Shown: positions 43,803 through 55,362 of the stretch, in pieces
Layout of the letters: each line of letters opens with the position of its first letter
Position numbering within the stretch: the stretch's first letter is position 1
Assembly (NCBI RefSeq): GCF_963678635.1
Contig: NC_087068.1
Location: forward strand, 31,560,318-31,624,317
Direction: 5' to 3'
Length of the DNA stretch: 64,000 bases
Origin: Symsagittifera roscoffensis
Taxonomy: Eukaryota; Xenacoelomorpha; Acoela; Convolutidae
Program-made: the position numbers and the translations under genes
Notes under the pieces: model-generated
The model's input: the letters and a program-made list of their open reading frames with translations, nothing else
Databases searched by the model: none
What the model was told of the DNA's origin: nothing

Positions 43803-44144
43803 TTCGCCTGTGATCTTTTGATCTTTTTTGTAAGATTATGGGGGTTTAAAGATTGCCAATTTGGCCAGTTCGCGCGATCTATTTTGCAATATTAACGCGT
43901 AAGCGGCGGCGCTTCAATGTGTCTTAAAGTTCGTTCAAAATTGGTTACAGCAGGCTATTTGACACAAACAGCAGCAAAATTTACCAGCTCGTACTTTTTA
44001 TGGCGTGAGGCGATGATTTAAAAGATATCAAGATATTTATTTTTTCATTTTTATCAAAACTTGCAAAGCAAACACTAGTCCATAGAACTTAAGAGGCAGT
44101 CAGAACATTAAAGGCTTCGTTTTGATATGAACGTTTTTGTTTAA
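43803..44144 (-). repeat. Truncated inverted copy of the interspersed repeat
   Basis: Reverse-orientation sequence matching the middle and left end of the family, finishing GGCAGTCAGAACATTAAAGGC...; it lacks the other terminus. It sits tail to tail with the full copy at 43256. Confidence 0.55.
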
Positions 44145-44540
44145 ATTGATGAGACAAAAAGCTACAGGACAAAAATTGAAATATGCCCTTGTCTTCACTA
44201 ATAGACAAAAATTAGCAAAAAACCAAGATTTTCCTATCTAAAATGTTTGTTTTCAAGGAAAATATTAGGCAAGATTTACTTGAGCTAAGAATAATTTTAC
44301 TTAGACTATGAACAAAAAAATAGTTCAGTCAGTTTTGGGTCTGAAAGGTCCATTTTTTTATAAAAACATCTGCGCTAGATTTTGCATCGAACTGAACTTT
44401 TCGCCGGATAAGCGCAGTTGAAAAAACGCTCAGGCGATGTGTAAGATAAAGAGCGAGAAAATTAACTGGAGACGGTAAAAATCAGTTTTTTTTCAGACCC
44501 GAAATAAACTAGAATAACTTTGAACCCAATTTTTCAAATC

Positions 44541-44918
44541 TGGAACCAGATCTAAACTAGTATTTATCATTGGTTATTATTATGATATTTTATCTCTAAA
44601 AAATATTAAATACTAACCAATCATACTCTATCAAACTAACAACCTATTTTTTTGTAAAGTGTTGAAACTACTTGTAGATTCAACACCAGAACAATTTGAA
44701 TTAAACCTAGAATACAGTTGTTCTCATTCTGGAACTAACCCGCGGAAACCGGTGTACACTAGATCTATTCAGACTAGTAGATATAAGAGTAAGATTAGGA
44801 TCGGTATTAGACTAAGAAGTTGCACGAATCTATCCGGCCGAAAATAAGATAGCGTGACGAGCAGGCGGTGTACACTATCCGAAATTACTCTATGAGTTAA
44901 CCAATACCACCTAAACTC
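44541..44918 (+). repeat. 5' LTR of the older element
   Basis: Starts TGGAACCAGATC and ends ACTCA. The left part is clearly diverged from the young LTR and a segment near 44780 is deleted, but 44782-44898 matches 11777-11893 at 115 of 117 positions. Confidence 0.85.
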
Positions 44919-46239
44919 ATTTGGTGCTAAACTCATTCGATAATAACTTAATTGAAATGTCTCTACGCCTCAATAGATCAGATCGAATATTCCGAACAAT
45001 ACGAGAACTACCCGGTATTGTGAGAAGACGTTGAACAAGAGACGACTTACGATTAGGAAAAAGTCTACCAATTGATTTAATGATATTACGACAAAAAACA
45101 GATCAAACTTTTGTATTTAGGATACTACCAGCAGTAAAATTAAACTTTCATTTACTGTTATAATACTTGAAGAACTATCTTCAGTAACCTTACATGGCGC
45201 TAAATCTAATAGTTGTACAAAAACGACTAATAAAAACAAAACTTGTCGTTTTCCCTAAATCAGCTGTAAATTAAATAACATCTTGAAAAAATATTTATTG
45301 AATATAAAAATACAAAAATTAGTTAGTATAAATCATGAACTGTTAATACAATTAAATCATCTCATCATCCCAGCTTCATCGCCTATAAAATAACAGCAAA
45401 ATTCAAAAACTAACAATCGTCAAAACTAAAACTTAACCTTAACTCTCTAATTTTAAACTATCAAGGCTTATCCTTGCTTTCACTTAAATTAATTTCATCG
45501 AAATAACAGATCATCAAGGCTTTCCTTGGATCTTTGAATTAAACTATATCTCAATTTTTAAATATCTAAATATCTAAACCTCAGTACATCAAGTCTTTCC
45601 TTGGATCTTTGAACTAAACTATATCTCAATTTTTAAATTTCTAAAAATCTAAATCTCTGATCATCAAGGCCTATCCTTGGATCAAATAGAACAATTTTGT
45701 TCTCCCCGTCCCATTTTAATTAGTGTCTAACGACCTCAAATGTCAATTCACTACCCAACCCTTATCAACAACCCAGAACTAACAGAAATCTTTCAAAAAA
45801 ACTAACCTTTTTAATTCAGATAAACAGTGAAGAACTTCGGTTAATCATCCTTCACTTTATCTCCTTCCTCTTAGATGACCCAGGCTATAACACTTAAACT
45901 TAGTAAGTCATAAAATAGTATCAAACGAACTACTTGCGTTCTAATTATACCTGAACGTTGTGGATCGATTTACTATTCTCCAACCCTTGGTCACAAATCA
46001 CAACCCCTAAGTAAAGATTAGGTAGGTCTATCATAGCTTAGAATTAGTCACGAGAAAGTACAAATCATTCTCAGGAATCAATATACGCTTTTCTCTCCAA
46101 CCCAAATATACGACCCAAGTTAAGCTAACCCCAAAAAATAAGTCGTAAGAACTAACAGTTTAATGAATTAGAATCACTAATCCAGATTTTGCATCCATCA
46201 TCCCAAACCTTATGTCAAGAGACATTTCAGGAAACAAAC

Positions 46240-47434
46240 AAACAATGATGAAACACAATTGTTTAATTAGCGACGACAAATACGACCTTGTAATCACAAC
46301 ACACAGACAATCAGTATGATATATAACAACAAAAAGACAAGAAAAAATTAACAAGCAAAAACAAATCATTAGAAAAAGATTTTCAAAACAAAAAAACGCA
46401 GTCTCAGAATCAGAAACAACCGCAACGCAATACAAGACCTTCACAATTTAAGATACTCCAAAACAAAAACCATCAAATTGACAACCAACTATATTTCACT
46501 GATTCAGAAACCACATCACCAGCATCGATAAAAGGCAAACGGAAAATAAAAAATTGCTGAACAAACAAACTAATACATTTGTACAATTAGAATCAACCAA
46601 TAAGACACATTGAAAACTACACATTAACAGTAATACAACACAAAGTGATTCGAAATGAAGATAACCCAGAAAATTCAGTACTTCCCTTTTTAATATCTCC
46701 ATTAACTGAACCAAGGACAGGTACAATTTTGTCAAAATCTAATAACAAACTTATTCGAAAAAGGAGAAAGACCGTGCACAAAAAAAATTCCCGGTGTAAA
46801 AATCAAAAGACAATTTCTTGATTAGTATCTCAAAGGTATATGTAGTCTCACATCACAATATGGAATCTACACAAAAGAAATCAGATCACCAAATGATTTT
46901 CATGACAGATATTCATTCAAACTGATGATGTAGATATTGAATTTTCAAAAGTTTTTACACAATATTTCAAAAGCATACAACACCAAAACTCACAAAGAGC
47001 AAACTCGATATTCACAAATGATCTATTCTCACTTATCTATAGCTATTTATCTATATTAGAATTGAATGAACCTCAAGGAGATTAACCTACTCAAACATCT
47101 CGACATACAATTGTACGACAGGAAATACATATATTTTCAAAATTTTTAAAAGCAATCCGAGAAGATCTAATAAAAAATGAAATAACACAACATGTTAAAC
47201 TCAATTTACAAAAAATTTTAGCATGGTTCATAATCATTTATTTTAGTCACAATCTTCATCTTATTGAACAAGCAAAAAAAAATTTTCGACTATAAATTAC
47301 AGATGACGAAACTGTACTAGCAGAACAATCAAATTATGTGTGGGACCCTGAATAGCCTCATGAATCGTTTAATAATATACCAACAGATATATCAAGTCAG
47401 GCAATTAGCACTTTCTCTATTATTAAAGATTAAG
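46240..47434 (+). pseudogene. Broken pre-gag and 459-aa-type ORFs of the older element
   Basis: Plus-strand reading shows the basic pre-gag frame beginning with an ATG near 46245, stopped after about 25 codons but continuing as recognisable sequence to about 46450, and the following ORF from about 46655 with matching blocks (for example SIQHQNSQRANSIFTND at about 46970-47020). Stops and frame changes show it is not functional. Confidence 0.7.
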
Positions 47435-47439
47435 ATCAA

Positions 47440-47665
47440 GCAGGAACCGGTCGGAATTATCCGAGGGGGATACAGAAACCCACGGCAACGAGTAAGAGGA
47501 TCATATTCTGGACGCGGATTTGCAAGAGAAGGGGGATTTAGTCAAACAAGCGGGAAATGCTGCAACTGCGATTAACCCGGATTTATGCCAGAGCATATGA
47601 ATAAATGCCCAGCGAAGAATGTTACATGTAATCACTGCAGGAAAATTGGACACTAAGAAAGAGGA
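47440..47665 (+). pseudogene. gag: Gag nucleocapsid remnant with two zinc knuckles
   Basis: Arg/Gly-rich stretch (GRGFAREGGF) followed by two CCHC-like knuckles, the first interrupted by TAA, the second CNHCRKIGH ending in another TAA. Would bind genomic RNA in an intact element. Confidence 0.7.
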
Positions 47666-47929
47666 CACTACGAAACAAAAATACACTCAGCAGGGGAAGA
47701 AGGGGAGTACAAATGATCCAGCAACAAGACGGGGAACTTTTGGAATACACCGACAATGCGCAGGATGGTCCACTGGAGCAAGGAATTTTGGTGGGCTGGG
47801 TGGATCAAGGCTGGCCTAAGGTGCCTGCTCAATTGCACTCCTGGGGCTCAGACAGTTCAGGCGACTACGTCGTAATAGCAATTTGATCCAAAAAGGCTAC
47901 CGAGCTCACAGTGGCGGGCTCGCAGTTAT

Positions 47930-48250
47930 CAGTAAAGGTTAACAAGAAAGCTATGCAAGTGTGGATAGACAGCGGAGTGCCTATTTCGATTTTTACGGTG
48001 GGAAAACTAAGAAACACTTGGGTGCACCAAACATTAGATTGGAGAACTTGACACCAGAGGATACGGAGTACCGTTACTATGGTAACAACCCATTGAAATT
48101 GCTTGGAGCCATGACAGTACAACTGGAACCAAATAGATGGAACACCACGGCAAGGATACGAGTGATAGGAGGAAACAGACCATCGATAATTGGACGAGAT
48201 TTAATGGACAAAAATGGGACTGAAACTAATCCAACAACAACCTGAAGGCA
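47930..48250 (+). pseudogene. Aspartic protease remnant
   Basis: KAMQVWIDSGVPISIF carries a DSG catalytic motif (canonical DTG/DSG). Downstream RPSIIGRDLM and related blocks in another frame match the C-terminal IIGRDLL-type protease helix. Frameshifted. Confidence 0.65.
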
Positions 48251-48379
48251 CGGTGATGACGATTGACCAAGACGCGAAGGACGATCTGGGACCACAATTG
48301 ACCCCGTGGCAGGAGTATTTCAGTAAGCAATCTGGAAAACTTTTTAACAGAGTGGGAAAAATTAAGAACTATAAAGTAC

Positions 48380-48900
48380 AGGAGAATTTTTTGAAAAATT
48401 AAACCCAGTGCAACAAAAAGGACAGCGGGTTCCGATCACGCGGCAAGAGGAGGTAGATAAAGAAATTACGAAATTGTTGGAACAGGGACATATTGAAAAA
48501 TTGAATGATTACTCGGATAAAGACTTCGTTTCGACAATCGTCATTACAGAAAAGAAGGATGGGCCAGTTAAATTTGCATTGGAATCTAGGGAATTCAACA
48601 AAGAAGTCCATAAAAACAATTACGTACGCGGATACGAGCCTCCAGTGTAACTTTTCACTTATTGGGGGGAAGTCAACCGGTACGTATTGTTTTAAAACAG
48701 TTTTTAACGGACTTACAAAAATGCCGGCGGAATTTCAACGAACGATGGATAGTATTTTTTTGGAAATTTCCCATGCCTACGCGTTCATCGATGACATTCT
48801 AGTGGACACGAAAGAGTCAGAGATCGATCATATCTCCACTGTTAAAAAGATCTTGCGCAAACTAGATAAGGAAAATATGTCGCTAAAATTAGGACTGCGA
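48380..48900 (+). pseudogene. pol: Reverse transcriptase remnant
   Basis: Two frames carry RT: VPITRQEEVDKEITKLLEQG and KKDGPVKFALESREFNK at 48420-48610, then in a shifted frame GLTKMPAEFQRTMDSIF and the active site AFIDDILV at 48780-48800. A deletion has removed the first catalytic aspartate block (VDLKxAY) between about 48640 and 48680. Confidence 0.8.
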
Positions 48901-49139
48901 GTGGCTGGGGCACAAAATTACACCGACGGGAACTACACCGTTGGTGCGGAAAACCGAACCGATAGAAAGCTCAGAAAAACCGCGGACGTTGTCACAGCTA
49001 AAGTCTTTTATGGGCTCAATCCATAGTTTACAAAAATTTCTACCAGCGAAGCCGAATCATCCGCTCCACTACGTCCTTTACTCAGTCGAAAGAATGAATT
49101 TATATGGTCGGACAAGTGCTAGTCGGCATTTGAAAACCT

Positions 49140-49510
49140 GAAACTGCAAGTGGCAAACATTGTCGAGCTGCGGCATTTTGATATGCATCGTGACATCCGC
49201 ATTGTTTGTGACGCAAGCCACAATGGATTGGAGGCGGTGCTGGAACAATTAGGCCCTGAAGGTTGGAGGCCTATTTTGTTTGCTTCGAAATTCCTAAACG
49301 AGGCTTAAAAGAAATACTCAACAAACAAACTTGAAATGTTAGCTGTGGTATGGGGGCCCGATTGTTTTCATAAAGCTTTAGTATCCCTGTTAAACGGAAA
49401 CAATAAGAAAAAAAGACGATGTTCAGCCGCCTTACAAGATGGTTAGATCGTTTGATTCCTTTGATTTCGAAGTAGAGCATAAGCCACGGGCAAAAATTGG
49501 TTTGGCTGAT
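49140..49510 (+). pseudogene. pol: RNase H remnant
   Basis: VCDASHNGLEAVLEQ (first catalytic aspartate) and RPILFASKFLNEA, then KKYSTNKLEMLAVVWG, match the Ty3/gypsy RNase H pattern, with a stop and a later frame change before SFDFEVEHKPRAKIGLADYL. Confidence 0.75.
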
Positions 49511-50419
49511 TACTTATCTCCTAATCTAAAGGGTGCCGCGTTGCCGGTTAGCGCGTATGATAGAATGTTCACTGTGGCTAAAATTAGATCAATACGGAGC
49601 GCCTTGGGGTTTGATCAAAACAATTCCGCAGCGGGACCGGTATTTCTTGCACATCAAAGGCAATTATTTAAATTGCATGAGTTATGCAAGTTTTCGTCTC
49701 ACAATTCGCCAGTAGAGGGCGTCGTGTCATGCGAGAATGAACTGACAAATGAGAAACGAGCACGTGGAATACTCCGATGATCAACTAAATTGGATGAAAA
49801 ACTAGTCGGGGCTATTATTTTTTTGAAATCAAGTTGTCAAAATTCAAATCGCGTTATTTGAAAAACCATGGTTAAAAAATTTCGGACACTAGAGGGATTT
49901 TTGAAAAGACAACCTAGCTTGCATAGTAGTAGTGACGAAATAGAAGAAATACCAGTATCAACAACGGCGAATTTAGTAGGAATAAATAAAGAATCTAGAT
50001 CAGAAAAAAAACAAACACAGTTTTTTCGTTACCCTCGTCGTTCGCCGGCGAAACCATTCCACCAATTGATCCTGACAATTCAGTAATACCCATTGCACCG
50101 CGGAGATATAAAGTAGTTAGTAAACTTACCTCTTTAGCTGAACTTTTTAACAACACTTTATTGTATCCAATTACCAATGCGATCCTCAACTGAGTGCTAT
50201 ACAAGAGCTGATAATAGAAGGAGACCCAAACATTCATGCCAAAACTTATACTATGAACCGCTAATATGCGCAATTCATAAACAATATGTACGTACGATAG
50301 AACATTGTGTGGATGAACGACAAACTTGTGATTCCGAGCTCTCTGACTACAGTGATTAACAACCGTATACACTATTATCATCATGGAAAATCAAACATGT
50401 TCTAGGCCACCAAGGATAT

Positions 50420-51320
50420 TTGGTACCCGTTTATATACTTTTCCATAACTTCTATGGGCGAGAATTGTACAGAGTGTACAGAGTCGGGTAAGAACCTCAA
50501 AAAGTTAATATCAAAACAGGATATGGGACAAATTGTAGAACCTAAGGAACCCAATGAAACAGTACAAACTGATTTTTTGCTGTCCCATTAATTATCTAAC
50601 GACTCATGAAAATATGTTTTTGTAGCAGTGGATCGTTTCTCTTGCTGTCCATCGGTTATGGTCTGTGCAAATAATAAATCTGACAAATTACTTAATTTTT
50701 GAGATGATATAACGTAACCCACTGTGTGCCCCGAAGGATTCACGTTGATCAGGGAACAATTTTCATGTCTACCAAAGTTAAGTGATTTTGTAACACGGAG
50801 GGAATTGAAATCGTAAAATCGCCTGTGAATGATACTCGCGCTACGGGATGCGTGGAGAGCACAATAGGAAGCTTAAAAAACTCAATTCTCACGTCTGCGA
50901 GAGAATAAAGTCCGGAGGCGTTGGGGAAAATGTTGAAACGAGCACCTGGGATACTTATATTTTAAGTTAACGCTACGACTAAACTAACACCATTTGAAGT
51001 GCACCATGGGAGGCAAGCAAATACTGTTCTAAGAAACCTCACGAAAAAAACTCTCACTTCAGCACTTGGACTGTTCGAAAGTACTTTGAGAAAAATCTTC
51101 ATGTTTAGATAACAACGATCCCTCGGTGCAGGACATTCCACGCCCAGCAGACACTAACTGGGGTGTTCGGTCAGATCTGGTCTACGATATTCAGAGTAGG
51201 AACCATCCTAGGAGACTGACCGACGAGCAGCAGATGGGTCAACAGGACGAACCTATAATACATAAGCCGGACCCATCAGAATCAAGACAAGGGCCCTCAG
51301 GCCATTTGTACTAGCGCACG
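50420..51320 (+). pseudogene. pol: Integrase remnant
   Basis: The CxxC part of the zinc finger (CTECTESGKN at about 50465), TDF near 50570, FVAVDRFSCCPSVMVCANN, DQGTIF near 50750 and an ESTIGSLKNSI block near 50860 give a degenerate D-D-E core over three frames. A hydrophilic C-terminal extension follows to a TAG near 51314. Confidence 0.7.
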
Positions 51321-51569
51321 GGAGATCGGAATCTCCAAAGGTATAGAAAAATTAAGGCTTAAGTAAAATCAACAAGCAGTCACACAATTACTCCAGACAA
51401 TGGCGTTCGAGATAACAAGCAATCACACAATTACTCCAGACAATGGTGTTCTTAGGAAATCAGCGGTTGCATCGTCAAGAAACCAGCCAAGATTGTCCCT
51501 GAAAACCCTCTTCAGCTGACTACGCCTCACATTGTAAAACAAAAAGAACTAACAAAAAAGAAAAACAAA

Positions 51570-51881
51570 ATGGACGCAACGAGATCTACCACGCCAAGAA
51601 CTCTGAAAAAGCCAAATACGAGCCGCAGATTCCATCAGATTAGTCAGTCGGAAAGCGAGAACGACAGCGAAAATGTACCACTGTCCATCAGCAAAAGAGG
51701 GAGCAGCAGCCATACATTTTTGCCAGCTCCGGAGGGGGAGCTACATGAACCGGTGGAACAGTCCGCACCGGTAGCATCGGCCAACAAGCAAGGGGCGGAA
51801 ATTGACATTCAACAAGATACTGCACGATCATCAGAGTCAACAACGAGTTTGCCAACGAATTTAGTGGAGTCAGTACCGTAG
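51570..51881 (+). CDS. Ser/Lys-rich ORF between integrase and 3' LTR
   Basis: 103 codons from ATG 51570; hydrophilic, Ser/Thr/Glu-rich, beginning MDATRSTTPRTLKKPNTS. Related basic sequence (KTTKKRGMRQRLVSYSSQDS) continues in another frame to about 52080, so an originally longer protein is likely. No signal peptide or membrane segment, so it is not an env. Two near-identical copies of a ~44-bp unit (CAAGCAGTCACACAATTACT type) precede it at 51372-51450. Function unknown. Confidence 0.4.
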   Translation: MDATRSTTPRTLKKPNTSRRFHQISQSESENDSENVPLSISKRGSSSHTFLPAPEGELHEPVEQSAPVASANKQGAEIDIQQDTARSSESTTSLPTNLVESVP

Positions 51882-52386
51882 GACATGGCAGAGGCGAACA
51901 GCAAAAAAAACTAATCCGGATCAAACGGAGAAAAGCGAGACTAAAACGACGAAAAAACGGGGAATGAGACAGCGACTTGTGTCGTATAGTAGTCAAGATT
52001 CGAATAGCGGCGAGACTACTACATCGCGAAAAAGCGGGCGGAAGCGAACGGCAGTAACAAAAATGAAGGAGTCATGATCGACCACATCACAAAGAAAACC
52101 GCGGAGGGGAAGAAATAGAAAAAGAAAAGCAAATCAAAAAGGAAATCATCTCAAAACGTGTTAAAACTTTCTAGATTCCAGGGAGAGGGCTGGTTGCTCC
52201 GTAAAAGGGTCTTCCAAAAACTCAATGGTTCATCGCCTTCGGTGTCATTCATGTTGTTTAAAAATTAGTTGCAGTCATAGTTAAATTTGGCCTTTTCCTT
52301 TGAGTACTTAACAAAATCATCATCAATCTAATTTACATACGCACAGTTTCAGTCATGCAGTTTTACAATTTTTTAAATTTTTTTAC

Positions 52387-52700
52387 AAAAGGGGAAATGT
52401 CATATAGTGCTACTTACATATGTTTCAGTTCGTCACCATTTCAATTCACATGTCAACCATCTGTCACTTTATTGGTGCTAATTAAATACCTGCAGGTACC
52501 AGCAACGGTGTGACTGTCACTTTCGGTGTGACCTCTATTATCCACGCTCTTACTATACTTTGCGGATTAATTTAGTTATCATATTCAACTGAAATCGGAA
52601 TTTACTATTGCAAATGGGAGTTTTCACAGGAGCTATCAGTAGGCATTAACAGGCCTGTCGAAGTATAGTCCATTTGTATTATCTTCCCCCATTCCAGACT
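52387..52700 (+). repeat. Polypurine tract and probable 3' LTR start
   Basis: AAAAGGGGAAA at 52387-52397 immediately precedes TGTCATATAGTGC, the usual look of a polypurine tract followed by an LTR starting TG at 52398. The right end of the LTR could not be fixed because no second copy is in the window. Confidence 0.5.
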
Positions 52701-53520
52701 AAGTTATTTTGTTGAGCGAAACTGATTGCTAAATTTTTTTCTTTGATTGTTTTTCTTCGACGTTTTTTCAAGTTGCTCTAAAACGTTTTTTTTTTCAAAT
52801 GAGATAAATTTAATCGCGGATTCAAAGATTATTTGTTGTTCACTCACTATAACCGTTCATAATACCATTATCGGTTACAAAAAAATTTGCTCTGTGGTCC
52901 TTGGAAACGTGTTACTCAATGATTGGAACAGCAGTCAGCTCTCAGGGATTTGACCCCCTGCCGACCCAATGGGACCCCCCTTTTGTACTATTTTGGTCAA
53001 AATCGGGTTTTTATAGTGGTTTGTGAGAGTTAAAAAAATCAGTTTGGTCGACACCATGAAATTGGGACTACTCGCAAATGAAATTACCCATTTCCAATCG
53101 TCTGCATTGCGTCAAATTTTATAAATACTCTCAAAACTATTTTTTCTATATTTTCAAATAATGTTTTTCATTACTTTGTTTTTTCTTACTAGTTTTCATT
53201 CCTTTTACGAAAACGTTTCTCCGTCACGAAATATTTTCAGCCGGTATTTGTTAATTGTGTTCTTTTCGTACTCTTGTTTGTTCTTAAAGTCGTCTTTCGG
53301 TCCGCTCGTCCACTCACTGACTTTTATCTTATACACTAGTTTCCGGTTTTCTGTTAACATGAAACACTGCTTGTAAAAGTAAGCAAAAATTTTCAGAATT
53401 TCGGTTCGAAAAATCATAATCAACGTTTGATTTTCCAACAAGTCATCAAAAATCATAATTTTTTCATCCTGGTCACAAAATTGGCAAATTTAAAAACAAA
53501 ATTATTCGTCAACTTTGAAA
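52700..53520. other. Upstream region of the first CAP gene
   Basis: About 0.8 kb of T-rich sequence with a C-rich interruption near 52950-52980. No gene is supported; it presumably contains the promoter and 5' untranslated region of the CAP gene, but no clear TATA box was fixed. Confidence 0.4.
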
Positions 53521-55362
53521 ATGCGGTACGAGAAATTCAAATTCTGGCTGAGTTTAATACTTTGCCAGATATCTTTTTCTAGGTCTCAAAACAACTCGAA
53601 TACTTCGGCAGCAGCTAATACAACCGCTGGGAATTCAAAACAACCAGCTCAAGACCAGTTGCAGATTTTTCTGATCGACTTACAAAATCGTCATCGGAAA
53701 ATCGGCAAAATTGTCGAACTGAAACGAAACAAAACGTACGAGCAAGACGCTGCCAAGATTGCTGACGATAAATGTGCAGGTAGAAACATCAGCACTTATT
53801 ACAGCTTCGCATCGCAACTCGTCGTTCAAAATCAGATTGGCGATTTGAAAACGGCAGCTGAACAAGTTTTCGAGGATGCTTACAAAAAAGCAACGACAGC
53901 TTACGAGTACCCCGGTGAGGTTAATTTAACCAATTGTTTTCCAAGTTATCCTAACAATTTGCCAACACCTACTTTGGACTATATCAACTTTGTGAGCTTG
54001 GTAATGTTTGAGAAGCAAAATGAGACTGGATGCGCAATTAAGGAATGTCCGAATAACGGCTCATCTTACGTCTACGTATACGCTTGTCAGTACTTGAGAG
54101 AGGTTAGTTGGGAGATGGTGTTTTATAAGACTAGTTTTATTGATCTTTGCAAAGCGGAGCCACAGTGGAGAAGTTGCGATGGAGCCATGCAGCAGGAGTG
54201 TAAGAAAGTGGGAGGGGGAGGGAATGTCGGCGGGAGCATAGGCACTCCGAGATTACCTCCCCCGACCTCGGTTCCAAATTTCCCCCCAGGCTCTATAATG
54301 ACCCCGATACTACCTCTGCCAACTTCGCCTCCAAACCCATTCTCATCTGTGCCAGCAAACACTTCAGCAATAGTTCAGCCCGCACCATCCACGCCTGCTC
54401 CGGGAAATCCACCCCAAACAAACCAAGACAAACTGCAGAACTTTCTAGTCGAGCTCCAGAATCGTCACAGGCGAATCGGAAAGATAGTTGATCTGAAACG
54501 GAACAAACAGTATGAGCAAGAAGCAATGAAAATTGCAGACAGCGAATGTTCGGGAAACTCAATCACAGACCCTTCAAGTTTTGCGACCGAACTAAGCGAT
54601 CAAAATCAGATGCCTGACCTTGAAATTGCAGCTGAACAAGTTTTCGGCAATGCCTACACAAAAGCAACCTCTGATTACGAATATCCAGGAGAAGTTAATT
54701 TAACCGATTGTTACACAGGCTACCCGAATAATGTGCCACAGAATACTTTGAAAAACATCCAGTTTTTAAGTTTGGTCATGTTTGAAAAGCAAAACCAAAC
54801 AGGCTGTGCAATTAAGGAATGTCCATACAATGGTACGACCTATAAGTATGTGTATGCTTGTCAGTATATAAGAAACGTAGCCTGGGATCAGATATTCTAT
54901 AAAACGAGCTTCATCGATCTGTGCAGTTATGAATCGCAGTGGAAAAGTTGTAAAGGAACTATAGAGCAAGAGTGTAGGAAAGCGAACGGCAATGGCATTA
55001 TTCCACTACCGGGAGGGGGAGGAGGAGGTGGTGGGGGAGGAGGGGGAGGAGGGGGAGGAGGAATGAATGTACCTCCAAACGGAGGGGGCCCTATGCCGCA
55101 ACCGATGCCCCCACACTACCCTATTATGCCGCCCATAAACGAGCATCAGGTGCAGATCTTGTTGGACCAACTATTGGCACAACTTGCAAATAGTCAAACA
55201 GGAGGGGGAGGGGGAGGGGGAGGGGGAGGAAGTGACCCTGGAAATGGCGATGATATGAATCAACAAAGCAAAGCTGATTTCGCGGGACAATTCAGAATGA
55301 ACTGGATTACAGTGCTTTTCGGCGCAATTTTGTCAGTTTCTTTTAGTCTGCGCGCATTTTAA
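53521..55362 (+). CDS. Secreted protein with two CAP/SCP domains and Gly-rich C-terminus (613 aa)
   Basis: Single-exon frame, ATG 53521 to TAA 55360-55362; AATAAA follows at 55449. It has a signal peptide (FWLSLILCQISFS), a first CAP-like domain at about residues 38-225, a Pro/Thr-rich linker, a second at about 295-485, then two glycine runs (about 496-515 and 560-570) around a Pro/Met-rich patch, and a hydrophobic C-terminus (WITVLFGAILSVSF) suggestive of a GPI-anchor signal. Each domain shows QNRHRxIGKIVxLKRN, a paired-Cys pattern, YPGEVNLT, and VMFEKQNxTGCAIKECP, the last corresponding to the CAP HxTQxxW..GCAxxxC block with the histidine lost. The two domains are about 70% identical, so they arose by internal duplication. 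CAP proteins are extracellular; the exact role here is unknown. Confidence 0.85.
   Translation: MRYEKFKFWLSLILCQISFSRSQNNSNTSAAANTTAGNSKQPAQDQLQIFLIDLQNRHRKIGKIVELKRNKTYEQDAAKIADDKCAGRNISTYYSFASQLVVQNQIGDLKTAAEQVFEDAYKKATTAYEYPGEVNLTNCFPSYPNNLPTPTLDYINFVSLVMFEKQNETGCAIKECPNNGSSYVYVYACQYLREVSWEMVFYKTSFIDLCKAEPQWRSCDGAMQQECKKVGGGGNVGGSIGTPRLPPPTSVPNFPPGSIMTPILPLPTSPPNPFSSVPANTSAIVQPAPSTPAPGNPPQTNQDKLQNFLVELQNRHRRIGKIVDLKRNKQYEQEAMKIADSECSGNSITDPSSFATELSDQNQMPDLEIAAEQVFGNAYTKATSDYEYPGEVNLTDCYTGYPNNVPQNTLKNIQFLSLVMFEKQNQTGCAIKECPYNGTTYKYVYACQYIRNVAWDQIFYKTSFIDLCSYESQWKSCKGTIEQECRKANGNGIIPLPGGGGGGGGGGGGGGGGGMNVPPNGGGPMPQPMPPHYPIMPPINEHQVQILLDQLLAQLANSQTGGGGGGGGGGSDPGNGDDMNQQSKADFAGQFRMNWITVLFGAILSVSFSLRAF

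Larger units (their letters stand above)
44541..47434 (+). mobile_element. Older, 3'-truncated copy of the env-bearing retroelement
   Basis: Contains a 5' LTR (44541-44918), the leader with its hairpins, the small leader ORF, the basic pre-gag frame and about two thirds of the 459-codon ORF, all colinear with 11505-14420. It is diverged by roughly 15-25% with many stops, and ends at about 47434, where sequence of a different Ty3/gypsy element begins. It is useful as a natural comparison showing which parts of the young element are conserved. Confidence 0.85.
47435..52700 (+). mobile_element. Decayed Ty3/gypsy element (Mag/CsRn1-like), 5'-truncated
   Basis: In order on the plus strand: Arg/Gly-rich gag tail and two zinc knuckles (47440-47660), protease (about 47930-48240), RT (48400-48900), RNase H (49140-49340), integrase (50420-51110), an extra ORF (51570-52080), a polypurine tract and the start of a 3' LTR at 52398. 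The double knuckle ending NKCPAKNVTCNHCRKIGH is typical of Mag/CsRn1-type elements. It joins the older env-bearing element at about 47434 without a 5' LTR. Confidence 0.75.

Noticed and set aside
52747-53456. Short frames upstream of the first CAP gene
   Set aside because: T-rich chance frames without start context or homology.
54123-54562. Minus-strand frames opposite the first CAP gene
   Set aside because: Shadows of the Gly/Pro-rich linker of a clearly coding plus-strand gene.
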